Made by a program: the position numbers and the translations under genes. Positions 8,545-16,462 of a stretch of 64,000 bases of DNA are shown in pieces; within the stretch, counting starts at the first letter, position 1, and each line of letters begins with the position of its first letter. Below the pieces are notes generated by a model, which saw only the letters and a program-made list of their open reading frames with translations, did no database searches and had not been told where the DNA came from. The DNA comes from Paratractidigestivibacter sp963605405 (GTDB lineage Bacteria > Actinomycetota > Coriobacteriia > Coriobacteriales > Atopobiaceae): assembly GCA_963605405.1 (NCBI GenBank), contig CAVCUP010000010.1, positions 21,834 to 85,833 on the forward strand, written 5' to 3'.

Positions 8545-10050
8545 ATGACCTCGCAGTCAACGGAGCGCACGCAAACGACGGCAGGCAATCAGACAACCAC
8601 CACGACAAACAAGTCGAATAACGAGGCGAATACGCTCGGCTTCACGGGCCTCACCACGCTTGTGGTCACGACCTGCGTAGGCGCAGGCATCTTCTCGCTG
8701 GCGGGCGACCTCGCCGCCGGCGGGGCGAACTCGGCAGCGGTCCTTATCGGCTGGACCATCTGCTTCGTCGGCGTCTTTGCCCTGGCAAAGACCTTCAGCG
8801 GGCTCGCGGCGGTGCGACCGGAACTTTCCGGCGGCATCTACGCCTACGCCCACGCGGGCTTCGGCGAGTACGTCGGCTTCGCGTCCGCCTGGGGATACTG
8901 GATGAGCGCGTGTCTCAACAACGCGGGCTACGCCATCATGCTCTTCAACGCGCTTTCCTACTTCTTCCCGCAGCTCGGAGGGGGCAGCACCCCCGTCTCC
9001 ATTCTGCTGTCGTCCTGCTTTCTGTGGCTTATCGCATGGCTGCTCACTCGCGGCGTGACGCTTGCCACGGGCGTCAACACGGTGATCACCCTTGCCAAGC
9101 TCGTGCCGCTCGCGCTCTTTATCCTGTGCGTCGCCCTGCTTACCAAGTTCGACCCGGCGGTCTTCCTCCAGAACTTCTGGGGGGAGCCCGACGGAATGAC
9201 CTTTGTCGAGCAGCTCCGCTCCACCATGATCGCGCTCGTCTGGCTCTTCGTCGGCCTCGAGGGCGCCGTCGTCGTCTCGGGCCGCGCGCGCGACCAGCAC
9301 GACGTCGGCCGCGCGACCACAGTCGGGTTCCTGTTCGTCGTCATTTTCTACGTGCTCATCTCGGTGCTTTCGCTCGGCATCCTGCCCCGAGAGCAGCTCG
9401 CGGCGCTCTCCACCCCGTCGCTCGCGGGCGTTTTTGAGCAGGTCATCGGACCGGCCGGAGCCGTGCTCGTAAACGGCGGCGTCGTCGTTTCGCTCATGGG
9501 AACAATGCTAGGCTATCTCACCTTTGCGGCCGAGACCTCCTACCAGGCGGCAGTCCGCGGCCTTCTTCCCGCGAGCCTGGCGCACACGGACGAGCGCGGC
9601 ACTTCTCGCCGAACCGTGCTCCTTTCCGCGGCCATTACGCAGGCATTCCTCGTGCTGTCCCTCTTCTCGGAAGGCACCTATCAGTTCTTCTACACATGCT
9701 CGGTCTACGCGATCCTTATCCCGTATACCTGCGCCGCCGCCTACTACACGCGCATCGCCTGGAAGAACGAGCGCATTCAAGGCGAGCTCGCGCCGAGTCT
9801 GGCCTCGGCCCGCATTGCCGGGACGGTCGCGCTCGTCTACACGGCGTTCCTCATCTGGTCGAGCGGCATGAAGGGCCTCACCGTCGTCGCCATCGCCATC
9901 GCGCCCGGCACCATCCTCTACCTGGCCATGCGCGCCCGTCGCAGCAAGGCGTTCCTGCCCACGACTGCGGACAAAGCCTTTGCCGCGATCGTCGCCTGCG
10001 CGGTCGTGGCCACGGTGGCCGTCGCCGCGTTGCCCGCGTTCGGGATGTAG
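8545..10050 (+). CDS. APC-superfamily amino acid permease (arginine/ornithine antiporter type)
   Basis: The 501-residue inner-membrane protein has a polar Thr/Asn-rich leader of about 30 residues and then about 12-13 hydrophobic segments. TTCVGAGIFSLAGDLAAGGANSAAVLIGW in the first helix is the substrate-binding glycine motif of basic amino acid/polyamine antiporters. Family members exchange amino acids or polyamines across the membrane; which substrate is used here is not visible. It starts 12 bases after the BrxD-like gene and ends 6 bases before the helicase gene, so it is embedded in that operon. A permease in such a position is unexpected. Confidence 0.85.
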   Translation: MTSQSTERTQTTAGNQTTTTTNKSNNEANTLGFTGLTTLVVTTCVGAGIFSLAGDLAAGGANSAAVLIGWTICFVGVFALAKTFSGLAAVRPELSGGIYAYAHAGFGEYVGFASAWGYWMSACLNNAGYAIMLFNALSYFFPQLGGGSTPVSILLSSCFLWLIAWLLTRGVTLATGVNTVITLAKLVPLALFILCVALLTKFDPAVFLQNFWGEPDGMTFVEQLRSTMIALVWLFVGLEGAVVVSGRARDQHDVGRATTVGFLFVVIFYVLISVLSLGILPREQLAALSTPSLAGVFEQVIGPAGAVLVNGGVVVSLMGTMLGYLTFAAETSYQAAVRGLLPASLAHTDERGTSRRTVLLSAAITQAFLVLSLFSEGTYQFFYTCSVYAILIPYTCAAAYYTRIAWKNERIQGELAPSLASARIAGTVALVYTAFLIWSSGMKGLTVVAIAIAPGTILYLAMRARRSKAFLPTTADKAFAAIVACAVVATVAVAALPAFGM

Positions 10051-10056
10051 ACGAGC

Positions 10057-12429
10057 ATGAGCGTCTTCGACCGATACGCGCCATTCATTCAGGATTTTAT
10101 CTATGACCACGAGTGGGAGAGCCTGCGCGGAGTCCAGGTGGCCGCCGGCGAGGCAATCTTCAACACGGATGACCACGTGCTCCTCACCGCACAGACCGCA
10201 TCGGGAAAGACCGAGGCGGCCTTCTTCCCCATCCTCACCGAGCTCTGGGAAGACCCTCCCGCGAGCGTCGGCGCCATCTACATCGGACCGACCAAAGCGC
10301 TGATCAACGACCAGTTCTTCCGCCTCACCGACCTCTGCGAAGAGGCGCATATTCCCGTGTGGCACTGGCATGGCGACGTCAGCCAGTCGCACAAAGCCAA
10401 ACTCATGAAGAAGCCCTCGGGCGTCTTGCAGCTAACCCCGGAGTCGCTCGAGGCTATCCTCATGCGCCGCCATTCGGCTGTGTCCAAGCTCTTCTGCGAC
10501 CTGCGCTACGTGGTCATCGACGAGGTTCACTCGCTGCTGCGCGGCGATCGCGGCGGGCAGTGCCTCTGCCTTATCGAGCGGCTTAGCCGCATGGCCGGCG
10601 TCGAGCCGCGGCGCATCGGCCTTTCCGCCACCATCGGCGACCCGGAGGGGGTCGGCGCGTTTCTTGCCGCCGGAACCAGCCGCAAAACCATCGTGCCGCG
10701 CATCGAGGAGCCCCCGCGTACCTGGCGCCTCAGTATGGAGCACTTCTACACCACCGGCCCGCAGGCGCCGGAGTCTCTTCTAAAGTCACGTGAGGGAATG
10801 GAGGCGCAAGTCCTTTCCGTCGAGCAGGAGGGCCCCAGGGGCTTATCTCCATGCTCAAACAGTCCTGACTCACACGAAGGCGACATTAAGTCGCCTTCGG
10901 CTCATGCGGAACTGCGCGTGGAGATAAGCCCCTGGGCCCCTTCCGAACCCGAAACCGACGTGGCGCCTGAGAACGCGGACCCCGGCATCGGCTACATCTT
11001 TGAGCACACGCGCGGCAAGAAGTGCCTCGTCTTTACCAACTCGCGCGAGGAGGCCGAGGACGTCTGCACCGTGCTGCGAGCCTACTGCGACAAGAACGGC
11101 GAGCCCGACCGCTTCCTCATCCACCACGGCAACCTCTCGGCATCCATCCGCGAGTCGGCCGAGGAGCTTATGCGCGACGAGGCCAACGACCTCTCCATCG
11201 TCGCCACGGCCACGCTCGAGCTCGGCATCGACGTCGGGCGCCTCAACCGCGCCTTCCAGATCGACGCGCCATTTACCGTCTCCGGGTTCCTGCAGCGCAT
11301 GGGGCGCACGGGTCGCCGCGACGAGCCACCCGAGATGTGGTTCGTCATGCGCGAGGACCAGCCCGAGGCACGTGCGCTCACGCCTGAGACCATCCCCTGG
11401 AAGCTGTTGCAGGGCATCGCCCTCGTGCAGCTCTACCGAGAGGAGCACTGGGTCGAGCCGCCGCGCCTGGACCGCCTGCCGTACAGCCTGCTCTGCCACC
11501 AGACGCTGGCCGTTCTTGCCAGCGAGGGTGAACTCACGGCCGCGCAGCTCGCCACGCGCGTGCTCACGCTCACCTACTTCCACCGCGTGGGCACGGACGA
11601 CTTCCGCGAGCTGCTGCGCTACATGCTTGCCCAGGACTACATCGAGCAGACCGAGACGGGCGGCCTCATCGTGGGCCTCGCCGGTGAGCGCGTGACGAAC
11701 AACTACAAGTTCTACGCCGTCTTCCAGGAGAACGTCGAGTACACCGTGCGTTGCGAGTCGCAGGAGATCGGCACCCTCGTGGCGCCGCCGCCCCCGGGCG
11801 AGAAGGTCGCCATCGCGGGGCACGTGTGGATCGTGGAGGAAGTCGACCACAAGCGCCACCTGCTCTATGTCACACAGGTCAAGGGACGCGTGCCGGCCTA
11901 CTTCGGCGAGTGCCCGGGCGACATCAACACCCGCGTCCTCGAGCGGATGCGACAGGCACTGGCCGAACATGTTCCCTACCCCTACCTGCAGGAAAACGCC
12001 CGTGCCCGTCTCGCTCAGGCGCGTCACGTGGCGGCAAACGGCGGCCTTACGAAGTCGCCGCTCGTGAGCCTGGGCGGCAACATGTGGTGTCTCCTGCCAT
12101 GGCTCGGCAGCTACGCGTTCCTCGCGCTCGAGCGCCTACTCAAGATCAAGTGCGCCAAGGAGCTCGGGCTCAAGGGCCTTGATTCGTCGCGGCCGTACTA
12201 CATGACGTTCCTCATGGCGCCCGAGGTCGACGAGCGCGCCTTCTACACCGTGGTGGCCAACGAGGCTGAAGCGCTCGCGGACCCGATGGAGCTCATCTAC
12301 CCCGGCGAGGTCCCCAACTTCGAGAAGTACGACGAGCTCGTGCCGGAGCTTCTCGTGCGCAAGGGCTTTGCCGAGGGCACCCTCGACATCGCCGGCATGC
12401 AGGCCCGCGTCGCCCAGTGGGTCCGATGA
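10057..12429 (+). CDS. DEAD/DEAH superfamily 2 helicase (Lhr/BrxHI-like) with an in-frame palindromic insert
   Basis: The 790-residue helicase shows motif I TASGKTEA (about 47-54), motif II DEVH (155-158), motif III SAT (190-192), motif V TLELGIDVGRLN and motif VI QRMGRTGRR, followed by a long C-terminal region typical of Lhr-like enzymes. It is expected to translocate on DNA using ATP. Residues about 258-295, in the linker between the two RecA-like domains, come from a palindromic element shared with the TerB-domain gene. It is the last gene of the run beginning at DUF554, and with the BrxD-like ATPase it resembles the BrxD/BrxHI pair of BREX-type defence. Confidence 0.88.
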   Translation: MSVFDRYAPFIQDFIYDHEWESLRGVQVAAGEAIFNTDDHVLLTAQTASGKTEAAFFPILTELWEDPPASVGAIYIGPTKALINDQFFRLTDLCEEAHIPVWHWHGDVSQSHKAKLMKKPSGVLQLTPESLEAILMRRHSAVSKLFCDLRYVVIDEVHSLLRGDRGGQCLCLIERLSRMAGVEPRRIGLSATIGDPEGVGAFLAAGTSRKTIVPRIEEPPRTWRLSMEHFYTTGPQAPESLLKSREGMEAQVLSVEQEGPRGLSPCSNSPDSHEGDIKSPSAHAELRVEISPWAPSEPETDVAPENADPGIGYIFEHTRGKKCLVFTNSREEAEDVCTVLRAYCDKNGEPDRFLIHHGNLSASIRESAEELMRDEANDLSIVATATLELGIDVGRLNRAFQIDAPFTVSGFLQRMGRTGRRDEPPEMWFVMREDQPEARALTPETIPWKLLQGIALVQLYREEHWVEPPRLDRLPYSLLCHQTLAVLASEGELTAAQLATRVLTLTYFHRVGTDDFRELLRYMLAQDYIEQTETGGLIVGLAGERVTNNYKFYAVFQENVEYTVRCESQEIGTLVAPPPPGEKVAIAGHVWIVEEVDHKRHLLYVTQVKGRVPAYFGECPGDINTRVLERMRQALAEHVPYPYLQENARARLAQARHVAANGGLTKSPLVSLGGNMWCLLPWLGSYAFLALERLLKIKCAKELGLKGLDSSRPYYMTFLMAPEVDERAFYTVVANEAEALADPMELIYPGEVPNFEKYDELVPELLVRKGFAEGTLDIAGMQARVAQWVR
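10830..10940 (+). repeat. Palindromic repeat element, copy B (inside the helicase gene)
   Basis: The 111-base element (37 codons) has terminal arms of 22 bases (10830-10851 and 10919-10940) that are complementary except at one position. A central ten-pair stem CGAAGGCGAC/GTCGCCTTCG encloses the loop ATTAA. Compared with copy A, at least three stem positions have changed in both partners so that pairing is kept. The element keeps the reading frame open. Confidence 0.85.
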
Positions 12430-12505
12430 CGCAATGGCGACACGGCTTGCATCATTTTAGATTTTGATTATAAATCGCAGGCGTCCGGTCAAATTAGCCC
12501 GAGCG

Positions 12506-13825
12506 TCAGGCCCTCTCGAACAAGAACATTGCCATATACAAAGGTAACGTGAGCTTCTTGCCGTCCCTGACAACGTTGCCGCTTATAAGCTTAATCCCCT
12601 GCTTGACGCTCTTTTGCTCTAGAACCTTGTTCATCGACGCAGTCGAACCGCGCGAGGCTTTGACCTCGACGGGGACCACGCCCGCGTCCCAATCAACGAG
12701 AAACTCAATCTCGTATTGGCTGTTCTGCGATGTCCAGTACCGCAGCGGAATACCCTTCTGGGCTAGCATGCAACCGATTAGGTTCTCGTAGAGGCCTCCC
12801 TTCGTGGGCCCGTCAAGCGTGTTTTCGACCACCGCCGCTTTCATGCTGAAATCAAACATTGCCATAAGCATCCCGGTATCGTTGGCATAAAGCCTGAAGC
12901 GCCCCTCATCCTCATAAGACGCAAGAGGGAAAGCTGGCAAATTCACGGCTGAGCATCTCAAAGCCATGTTCGCCCCCTCAAGCCAATCAACCGAACCCTC
13001 GAACTTACGAGCAGATGAGCGTTTCTCGACCGTCGCATACCTGAAGCGCGTATTCTCCTTTGCCAATTGACGCGGCAACGAAAGATAGCAGGCCCTCGCT
13101 TTTACACGTTCGACCGGAGGCGCATAACGTGCTATATCGTCCAAATACAAATCGTGGAGCATGGTCTGCTTCTCATGAGCCACGCCGTAATCGCCCGCGT
13201 CGACGAAAGCCTCGACCACAGCCGGCATACCGCCGATCGCGAGATATTCCCTCAAGTTCCTCATCATGACTTGATGAACTGATTGGGGCACCGGCTCCGT
13301 TCGTTCAAAATACCCACGTAGGACCTCAATAGCATCGGCGTCATAGCCTTTAGCCCAAAGGAACTCCTCAAAGTCCAGTGGGTGCATAGTTACCTGCCGC
13401 TCATATCCGACCGGCAATGACGGCGAATCGGACATCTGCCGGAATCGAATCCCCAGGAGCGAACCCGATCCGATGACGTCGCAGCGCCCGTCTTGGGCAA
13501 GGTATTTGAATGCCGCGCGAGCCTCGGGACACTCCTGAAGCTCGTCAAGGAATAGGAGTGTCTTGCCAGGAACGATTCTTGCATGGGGAATCAAGAGCGT
13601 GATTCTCGAGAAAATCTGAGCAGGATCGGCTGAATCAGCAAAAATGTCTTTGAGCTGGGGCGACTTAACGAAATCAATATTGATAAAGCTCTCATACTCC
13701 GCGCGTCCGAACGCATCAACCACATAGGATTTGCCGACCTGACGCGCTCCATTAATGAGCAAGCACTCCATTCCGTGATTGGTCTTCCACTTTAGGAGAT
13801 AATCCATCACCTTTCTCTTAAGCAT
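12506..13825 (-). CDS. AAA_14/DUF4143 ATP-binding protein
   Basis: The 439-residue protein has a P-loop NGARQVGKS at about residues 25-33, Walker B LLFLDELQE near 90-98, and a C-terminal DUF4143 region (YENLIGCMLAQKGIPLRYW, VPVEVKAS) that resembles a PD-(D/E)XK-type fold. Function of this family is not established. The gene is visibly lower in GC than its left-hand neighbours, suggesting horizontal acquisition. AGGAGG lies five bases before the ATG at 13825. Four copies of a TGCATCGTTTTTGGA motif sit just upstream and could be operators. Confidence 0.85.
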   Translation of the reverse strand: MLKRKVMDYLLKWKTNHGMECLLINGARQVGKSYVVDAFGRAEYESFINIDFVKSPQLKDIFADSADPAQIFSRITLLIPHARIVPGKTLLFLDELQECPEARAAFKYLAQDGRCDVIGSGSLLGIRFRQMSDSPSLPVGYERQVTMHPLDFEEFLWAKGYDADAIEVLRGYFERTEPVPQSVHQVMMRNLREYLAIGGMPAVVEAFVDAGDYGVAHEKQTMLHDLYLDDIARYAPPVERVKARACYLSLPRQLAKENTRFRYATVEKRSSARKFEGSVDWLEGANMALRCSAVNLPAFPLASYEDEGRFRLYANDTGMLMAMFDFSMKAAVVENTLDGPTKGGLYENLIGCMLAQKGIPLRYWTSQNSQYEIEFLVDWDAGVVPVEVKASRGSTASMNKVLEQKSVKQGIKLISGNVVRDGKKLTLPLYMAMFLFERA

Positions 13826-13846
13826 TCAAGCCTCCTACCTGCTAAT

Positions 13847-13959
13847 TGCATCGTTTTTGGAGTTAATAATACTGAATATGCATCGTTTTTGGACCATTTT
13901 GAAGGTGGAAATGCATCGTTTTTGGACTCGCACATGCATGGATATGCATCATATTTGGG
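13847..13959. repeat. Four iterated 15-base motifs spaced 32-33 bases upstream of the AAA_14 gene
   Basis: TGCATCGTTTTTGGA occurs exactly at 13847-13861, 13879-13893 and 13912-13926, with a degenerate copy TGCATCATATTTGGG at 13945-13959. Start-to-start distances are 32, 33 and 33 bases, close to three turns of the helix, which puts all copies on one DNA face. The array starts 22 bases upstream of the start codon of the leftward ATPase gene. Confidence 0.85.
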
Positions 13960-13965
13960 GCAGGG

Positions 13966-14453
13966 AGGTCCGGACGAATAGTTGGACGCCTCGGCGTCCG
14001 GTTAGGAGTCCGAATGTACGACAGGGAAACGGTCGAGCTCGCGCTGCTCGGCCTCTCGGAGGGCATGTCCGCGGCGGAGGTCGCCAGGGACCTCGGCCTG
14101 GCCGGCACGACGGTGCGCGACTGGGCCAGCGGCGTGCTCCCCCGCTCCGTCACCGGCAAGGCGATAGACTCATCTCGTAGGAGAAGGGCCGGGAAGAGAG
14201 CCGAGGAGGCCGGGCAACGCGCGCGCCGAGGGCTTCTTCGGCACGCTCAAGCGCGACTTTCTTCGAGGCCCGCGACTGGACGGGGGTCGGGTTCGAGGAG
14301 TTCCGCCGTCGGCTCGACGAGTACATCGAGCGGTACCGGAGCTCGAGGCTGAAGAAGTCGCTAGGATGGAAGACGATCCGGCGGCATCGCGAGGAGCTGG
14401 GCTGCGCGACGTGAGCCCGGTTGGTCCGGAAAAACGTCCGAGGTCCCCTCCGT
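13966..14453 (+). mobile_element. IS3-family remnant
   Basis: An IS3 element reduced to its two ends. The left end GGTCCGGACG near 13968 resembles the inverse of the terminus after the second IS3 copy near 26900 (GGTCCGGACG read on the minus strand). A pseudogene runs through the centre, and the right end near 14420-14453 again contains a TCCGGA...CGTCCG pair. Exact boundaries are uncertain. Confidence 0.6.
14014..14414 (+). pseudogene. IS3 transposase remnant (orfA start fused to orfB tail)
   Basis: The first 50 or so codons encode an orfA-type helix-turn-helix (MYDRETVELALLGLSEGMSA, then RDLGLAGTTVRDWASGVLP). The sequence then jumps to the last part of an orfB integrase (ARAEGFFGTLKRDF), so the middle of the element is deleted. 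One extra T near 14265 breaks the frame; in the next frame the tail continues as EARDWTGVGFEEF and RLDEYIERYRS to a TGA at 14412-14414. It cannot make an active transposase. Confidence 0.8.
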
Positions 14454-14920
14454 GAGCAGACTGCTCAATTATTAATGACCACGCCGCTCAATTCCTGTTG
14501 ACAAAACACACCGGCCAGTGCGCGCCCGAGCATGCCGTGCCCTTGTGCTCGGAAGCCAACCGGGGCTCGTCCGCCCGCGCGTCGCTTGCCTGCGCTTGGT
14601 TGCCGTTACCTTGCGGCGGCTCGGCGGGCCACCCTTTGCCCCGCGCCCGCGCGTCATCAATTCCGCCCTGTCGTCAATGTGAGGCGTCGCAAGCGCATCC
14701 GGAACACGCTGAGGCGCATCTGAATGAGACATCCCAATGCATAGGATGAAGGACGTCGAGCCGTGCTGCACACCCTTCCATCAGGCAACTAACGTATTGG
14801 TCATAGAACATGAGAGGCGTAAACTAATAAAATTTCTGAATTTAACGAATTATCCCTGGACGCTTAGCTCCCATCCTGGTAGCCTGGAACTCCAAGATAT
14901 GCGTTTGGAGAGGGTTAGCA
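14415..14920. other. Gene-free stretch at the left boundary of the methylase-Z1 island
   Basis: It contains the right end of the IS3 remnant, the first 33-base boundary repeat (14480-14512), a GC-rich segment to about 14720 and then AT-richer DNA leading to the methyltransferase. Short open frames on both strands have no ribosome sites and are probably not genes. The promoter of the methyltransferase should lie in the last 100 bases. Confidence 0.5.
14480..14512 (+). repeat. Boundary repeat, left copy
   Basis: This 33-base sequence, containing GCTCAATTCCTGTTGACA, recurs at 24695-24727 with one difference and in the same orientation. Its TTGACA core resembles the right end of the IS110 element at about 26565-26580. 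It may be a relic IS110-type end or a recombination boundary. Confidence 0.8.
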
Positions 14921-16462
14921 GTGATTCCTGTTATCGACTTATTTGCAGGGCCAGGCGGCCTTGGAGAAGGCTTTTCATCCCTTCGAGATGCCGATAACAA
15001 ACCCGTGTTTCAAACGATTATGTCCATCGAATGCGACAGCCAAGCTCATCAGACGCTAAGGCTTAGATCGTATCTGCGCAAACTTGCAAAACCCGATGGG
15101 ACGTTGCCTCGCGTGTATCTTGAATACATGGAAAAGCATGACGCTGAGTCCTTCAAGCGTCTTATTGACTATCGTCCTGAAAAATGGAAAGCGGCCTGCG
15201 AAGAAGCTCTTTGCGATAAGCTTGTCGACGGCGACGACCGCTTAGTCAAGCTTGGGCGCCAGCGCGTCACCGACTGGTTCAAAGATCATGATAGGGGGCC
15301 CTTGGTCCTTATTGGCGGGCCTCCATGCCAAGCCTACTCCCTTGTAGGCAGATCTCGTCGCAAGCATGACGATACATTCGAAGATGATCCTAAACACACG
15401 CTCTATCGCTGTTACCTCTCGTTCATCAACGCTCTCAAGCCCGATATCTTCGTCATGGAGAATGTCAAAGGCCTCCTTTCCGCAAAGCACGAAGGACACG
15501 GTGTGTTTTTTCGCATTTGCAAGGATATGGAAGAGGCAGGCTACAGCATCCATTCCCTCACTACCGAAACCCCCGAAACCCCGAAAGATTACGTGGTCGA
15601 AGCCGAGCAGTACGGAATACCCCAAATGCGCCACAGAGTCATTCTCCTTGGCGTGAAGAACGGCTCAGGAATCGAGCCGGGCACGTTAACAAAAAGACGC
15701 ACTTTCACGCTTGGGGCGGCTCTCCGCGGGCTGCCTAAGTTGCGCAGCGGGTTCTCAGAACGCAATAAAGGCTGGCGTGATATGAACTGGGCCGAGTATG
15801 TCAACTCCGCAGCGAAAGAGCTCGAAGCCAGTGGAAAGTGCGACGATCTCGCGCAGATTCTCGACAGGGTCATTTCTCGCTATGCCCCAAAGTCAACTTC
15901 AAAAAACAAAATCGAATCAACCCACAATCGCTACGAAGAGTGGTACAGGGGAAGGCTTGGCAGAAGCCGGGTTCTCACGAACCATGAATCTCGCTCGCAC
16001 TTAGCAAGCGATCTCAACCGTTATCTGTTCTGTGCTGCATACGCTGAAAAATACGGCACTCCAGCGCGCCTAGAAGAGTTCCCGGACCCATTGCTTCCTA
16101 ATCACAAAAATGTCCAAGAAGCAAAATCGACCGGGAATTACAAGTTCAACGACCGTTTCCGCGTACAAGTTTGGGGAAGGCCGTCCACGACCATCACTTC
16201 GCACATAGCCAAAGACGGACACTATTACATCCATCCGGACCCGACGCAATGCAGGAGCCTGACGGTACGCGAGGCTGCCAGGCTGCAGACGTTTCCCGAC
16301 GATTACCTCTTTGAAGGCAATAGAACATCTCAGTACACGCAGGTGGGGAACGCAGTACCGCCGCTACTTGCTCAGCAAATAGCGGCGGTGGTTGCAAATG
16401 CCTTAGGGAGAGAGGCTCACGGTTTTTACGAGAGACTCACAAGCGCGTCCTCTTGTTCTTAA
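14921..16462 (+). CDS. DNA (cytosine-5)-methyltransferase
   Basis: The 513-residue protein contains the ordered 5mC methyltransferase motifs: I DLFAGPGGLGEGF (5-17), IV GGPPCQAYSLVG with the catalytic Cys, VI MENVKGLL, VIII QYGIPQMRHRVILLG, and IX-X TVREAARLQTFPDDY with QVGNAVPPLLA. It transfers a methyl group from SAM to C5 of cytosine in a target not predictable from sequence. The GTG start at 14921 has GGAGAGG upstream and keeps motif I close to the N terminus. It converges on the AIPR gene, overlapping its 3' end by 26 bases, and is presumably the self-protecting methylase of the island system. AT content is higher than in the flanking chromosome. Confidence 0.93.
   Translation: MIPVIDLFAGPGGLGEGFSSLRDADNKPVFQTIMSIECDSQAHQTLRLRSYLRKLAKPDGTLPRVYLEYMEKHDAESFKRLIDYRPEKWKAACEEALCDKLVDGDDRLVKLGRQRVTDWFKDHDRGPLVLIGGPPCQAYSLVGRSRRKHDDTFEDDPKHTLYRCYLSFINALKPDIFVMENVKGLLSAKHEGHGVFFRICKDMEEAGYSIHSLTTETPETPKDYVVEAEQYGIPQMRHRVILLGVKNGSGIEPGTLTKRRTFTLGAALRGLPKLRSGFSERNKGWRDMNWAEYVNSAAKELEASGKCDDLAQILDRVISRYAPKSTSKNKIESTHNRYEEWYRGRLGRSRVLTNHESRSHLASDLNRYLFCAAYAEKYGTPARLEEFPDPLLPNHKNVQEAKSTGNYKFNDRFRVQVWGRPSTTITSHIAKDGHYYIHPDPTQCRSLTVREAARLQTFPDDYLFEGNRTSQYTQVGNAVPPLLAQQIAAVVANALGREAHGFYERLTSASSCS

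Noticed and set aside
13847..13959. CRISPR array
   Set aside because: Only four 15-base units with about 18-base gaps are present, one of them degenerate, and no cas genes lie nearby.
13857..14180. Possible small gene encoding repeated MHRFWT peptides
   Set aside because: The repeats are the DNA motifs upstream of the AAA_14 gene read as protein; the frame runs into an IS remnant and has no ribosome site.
14498..14749. Short frames on both strands between the IS3 remnant and the methyltransferase
   Set aside because: No ribosome sites, no recognisable families, and composition like degraded mobile DNA.
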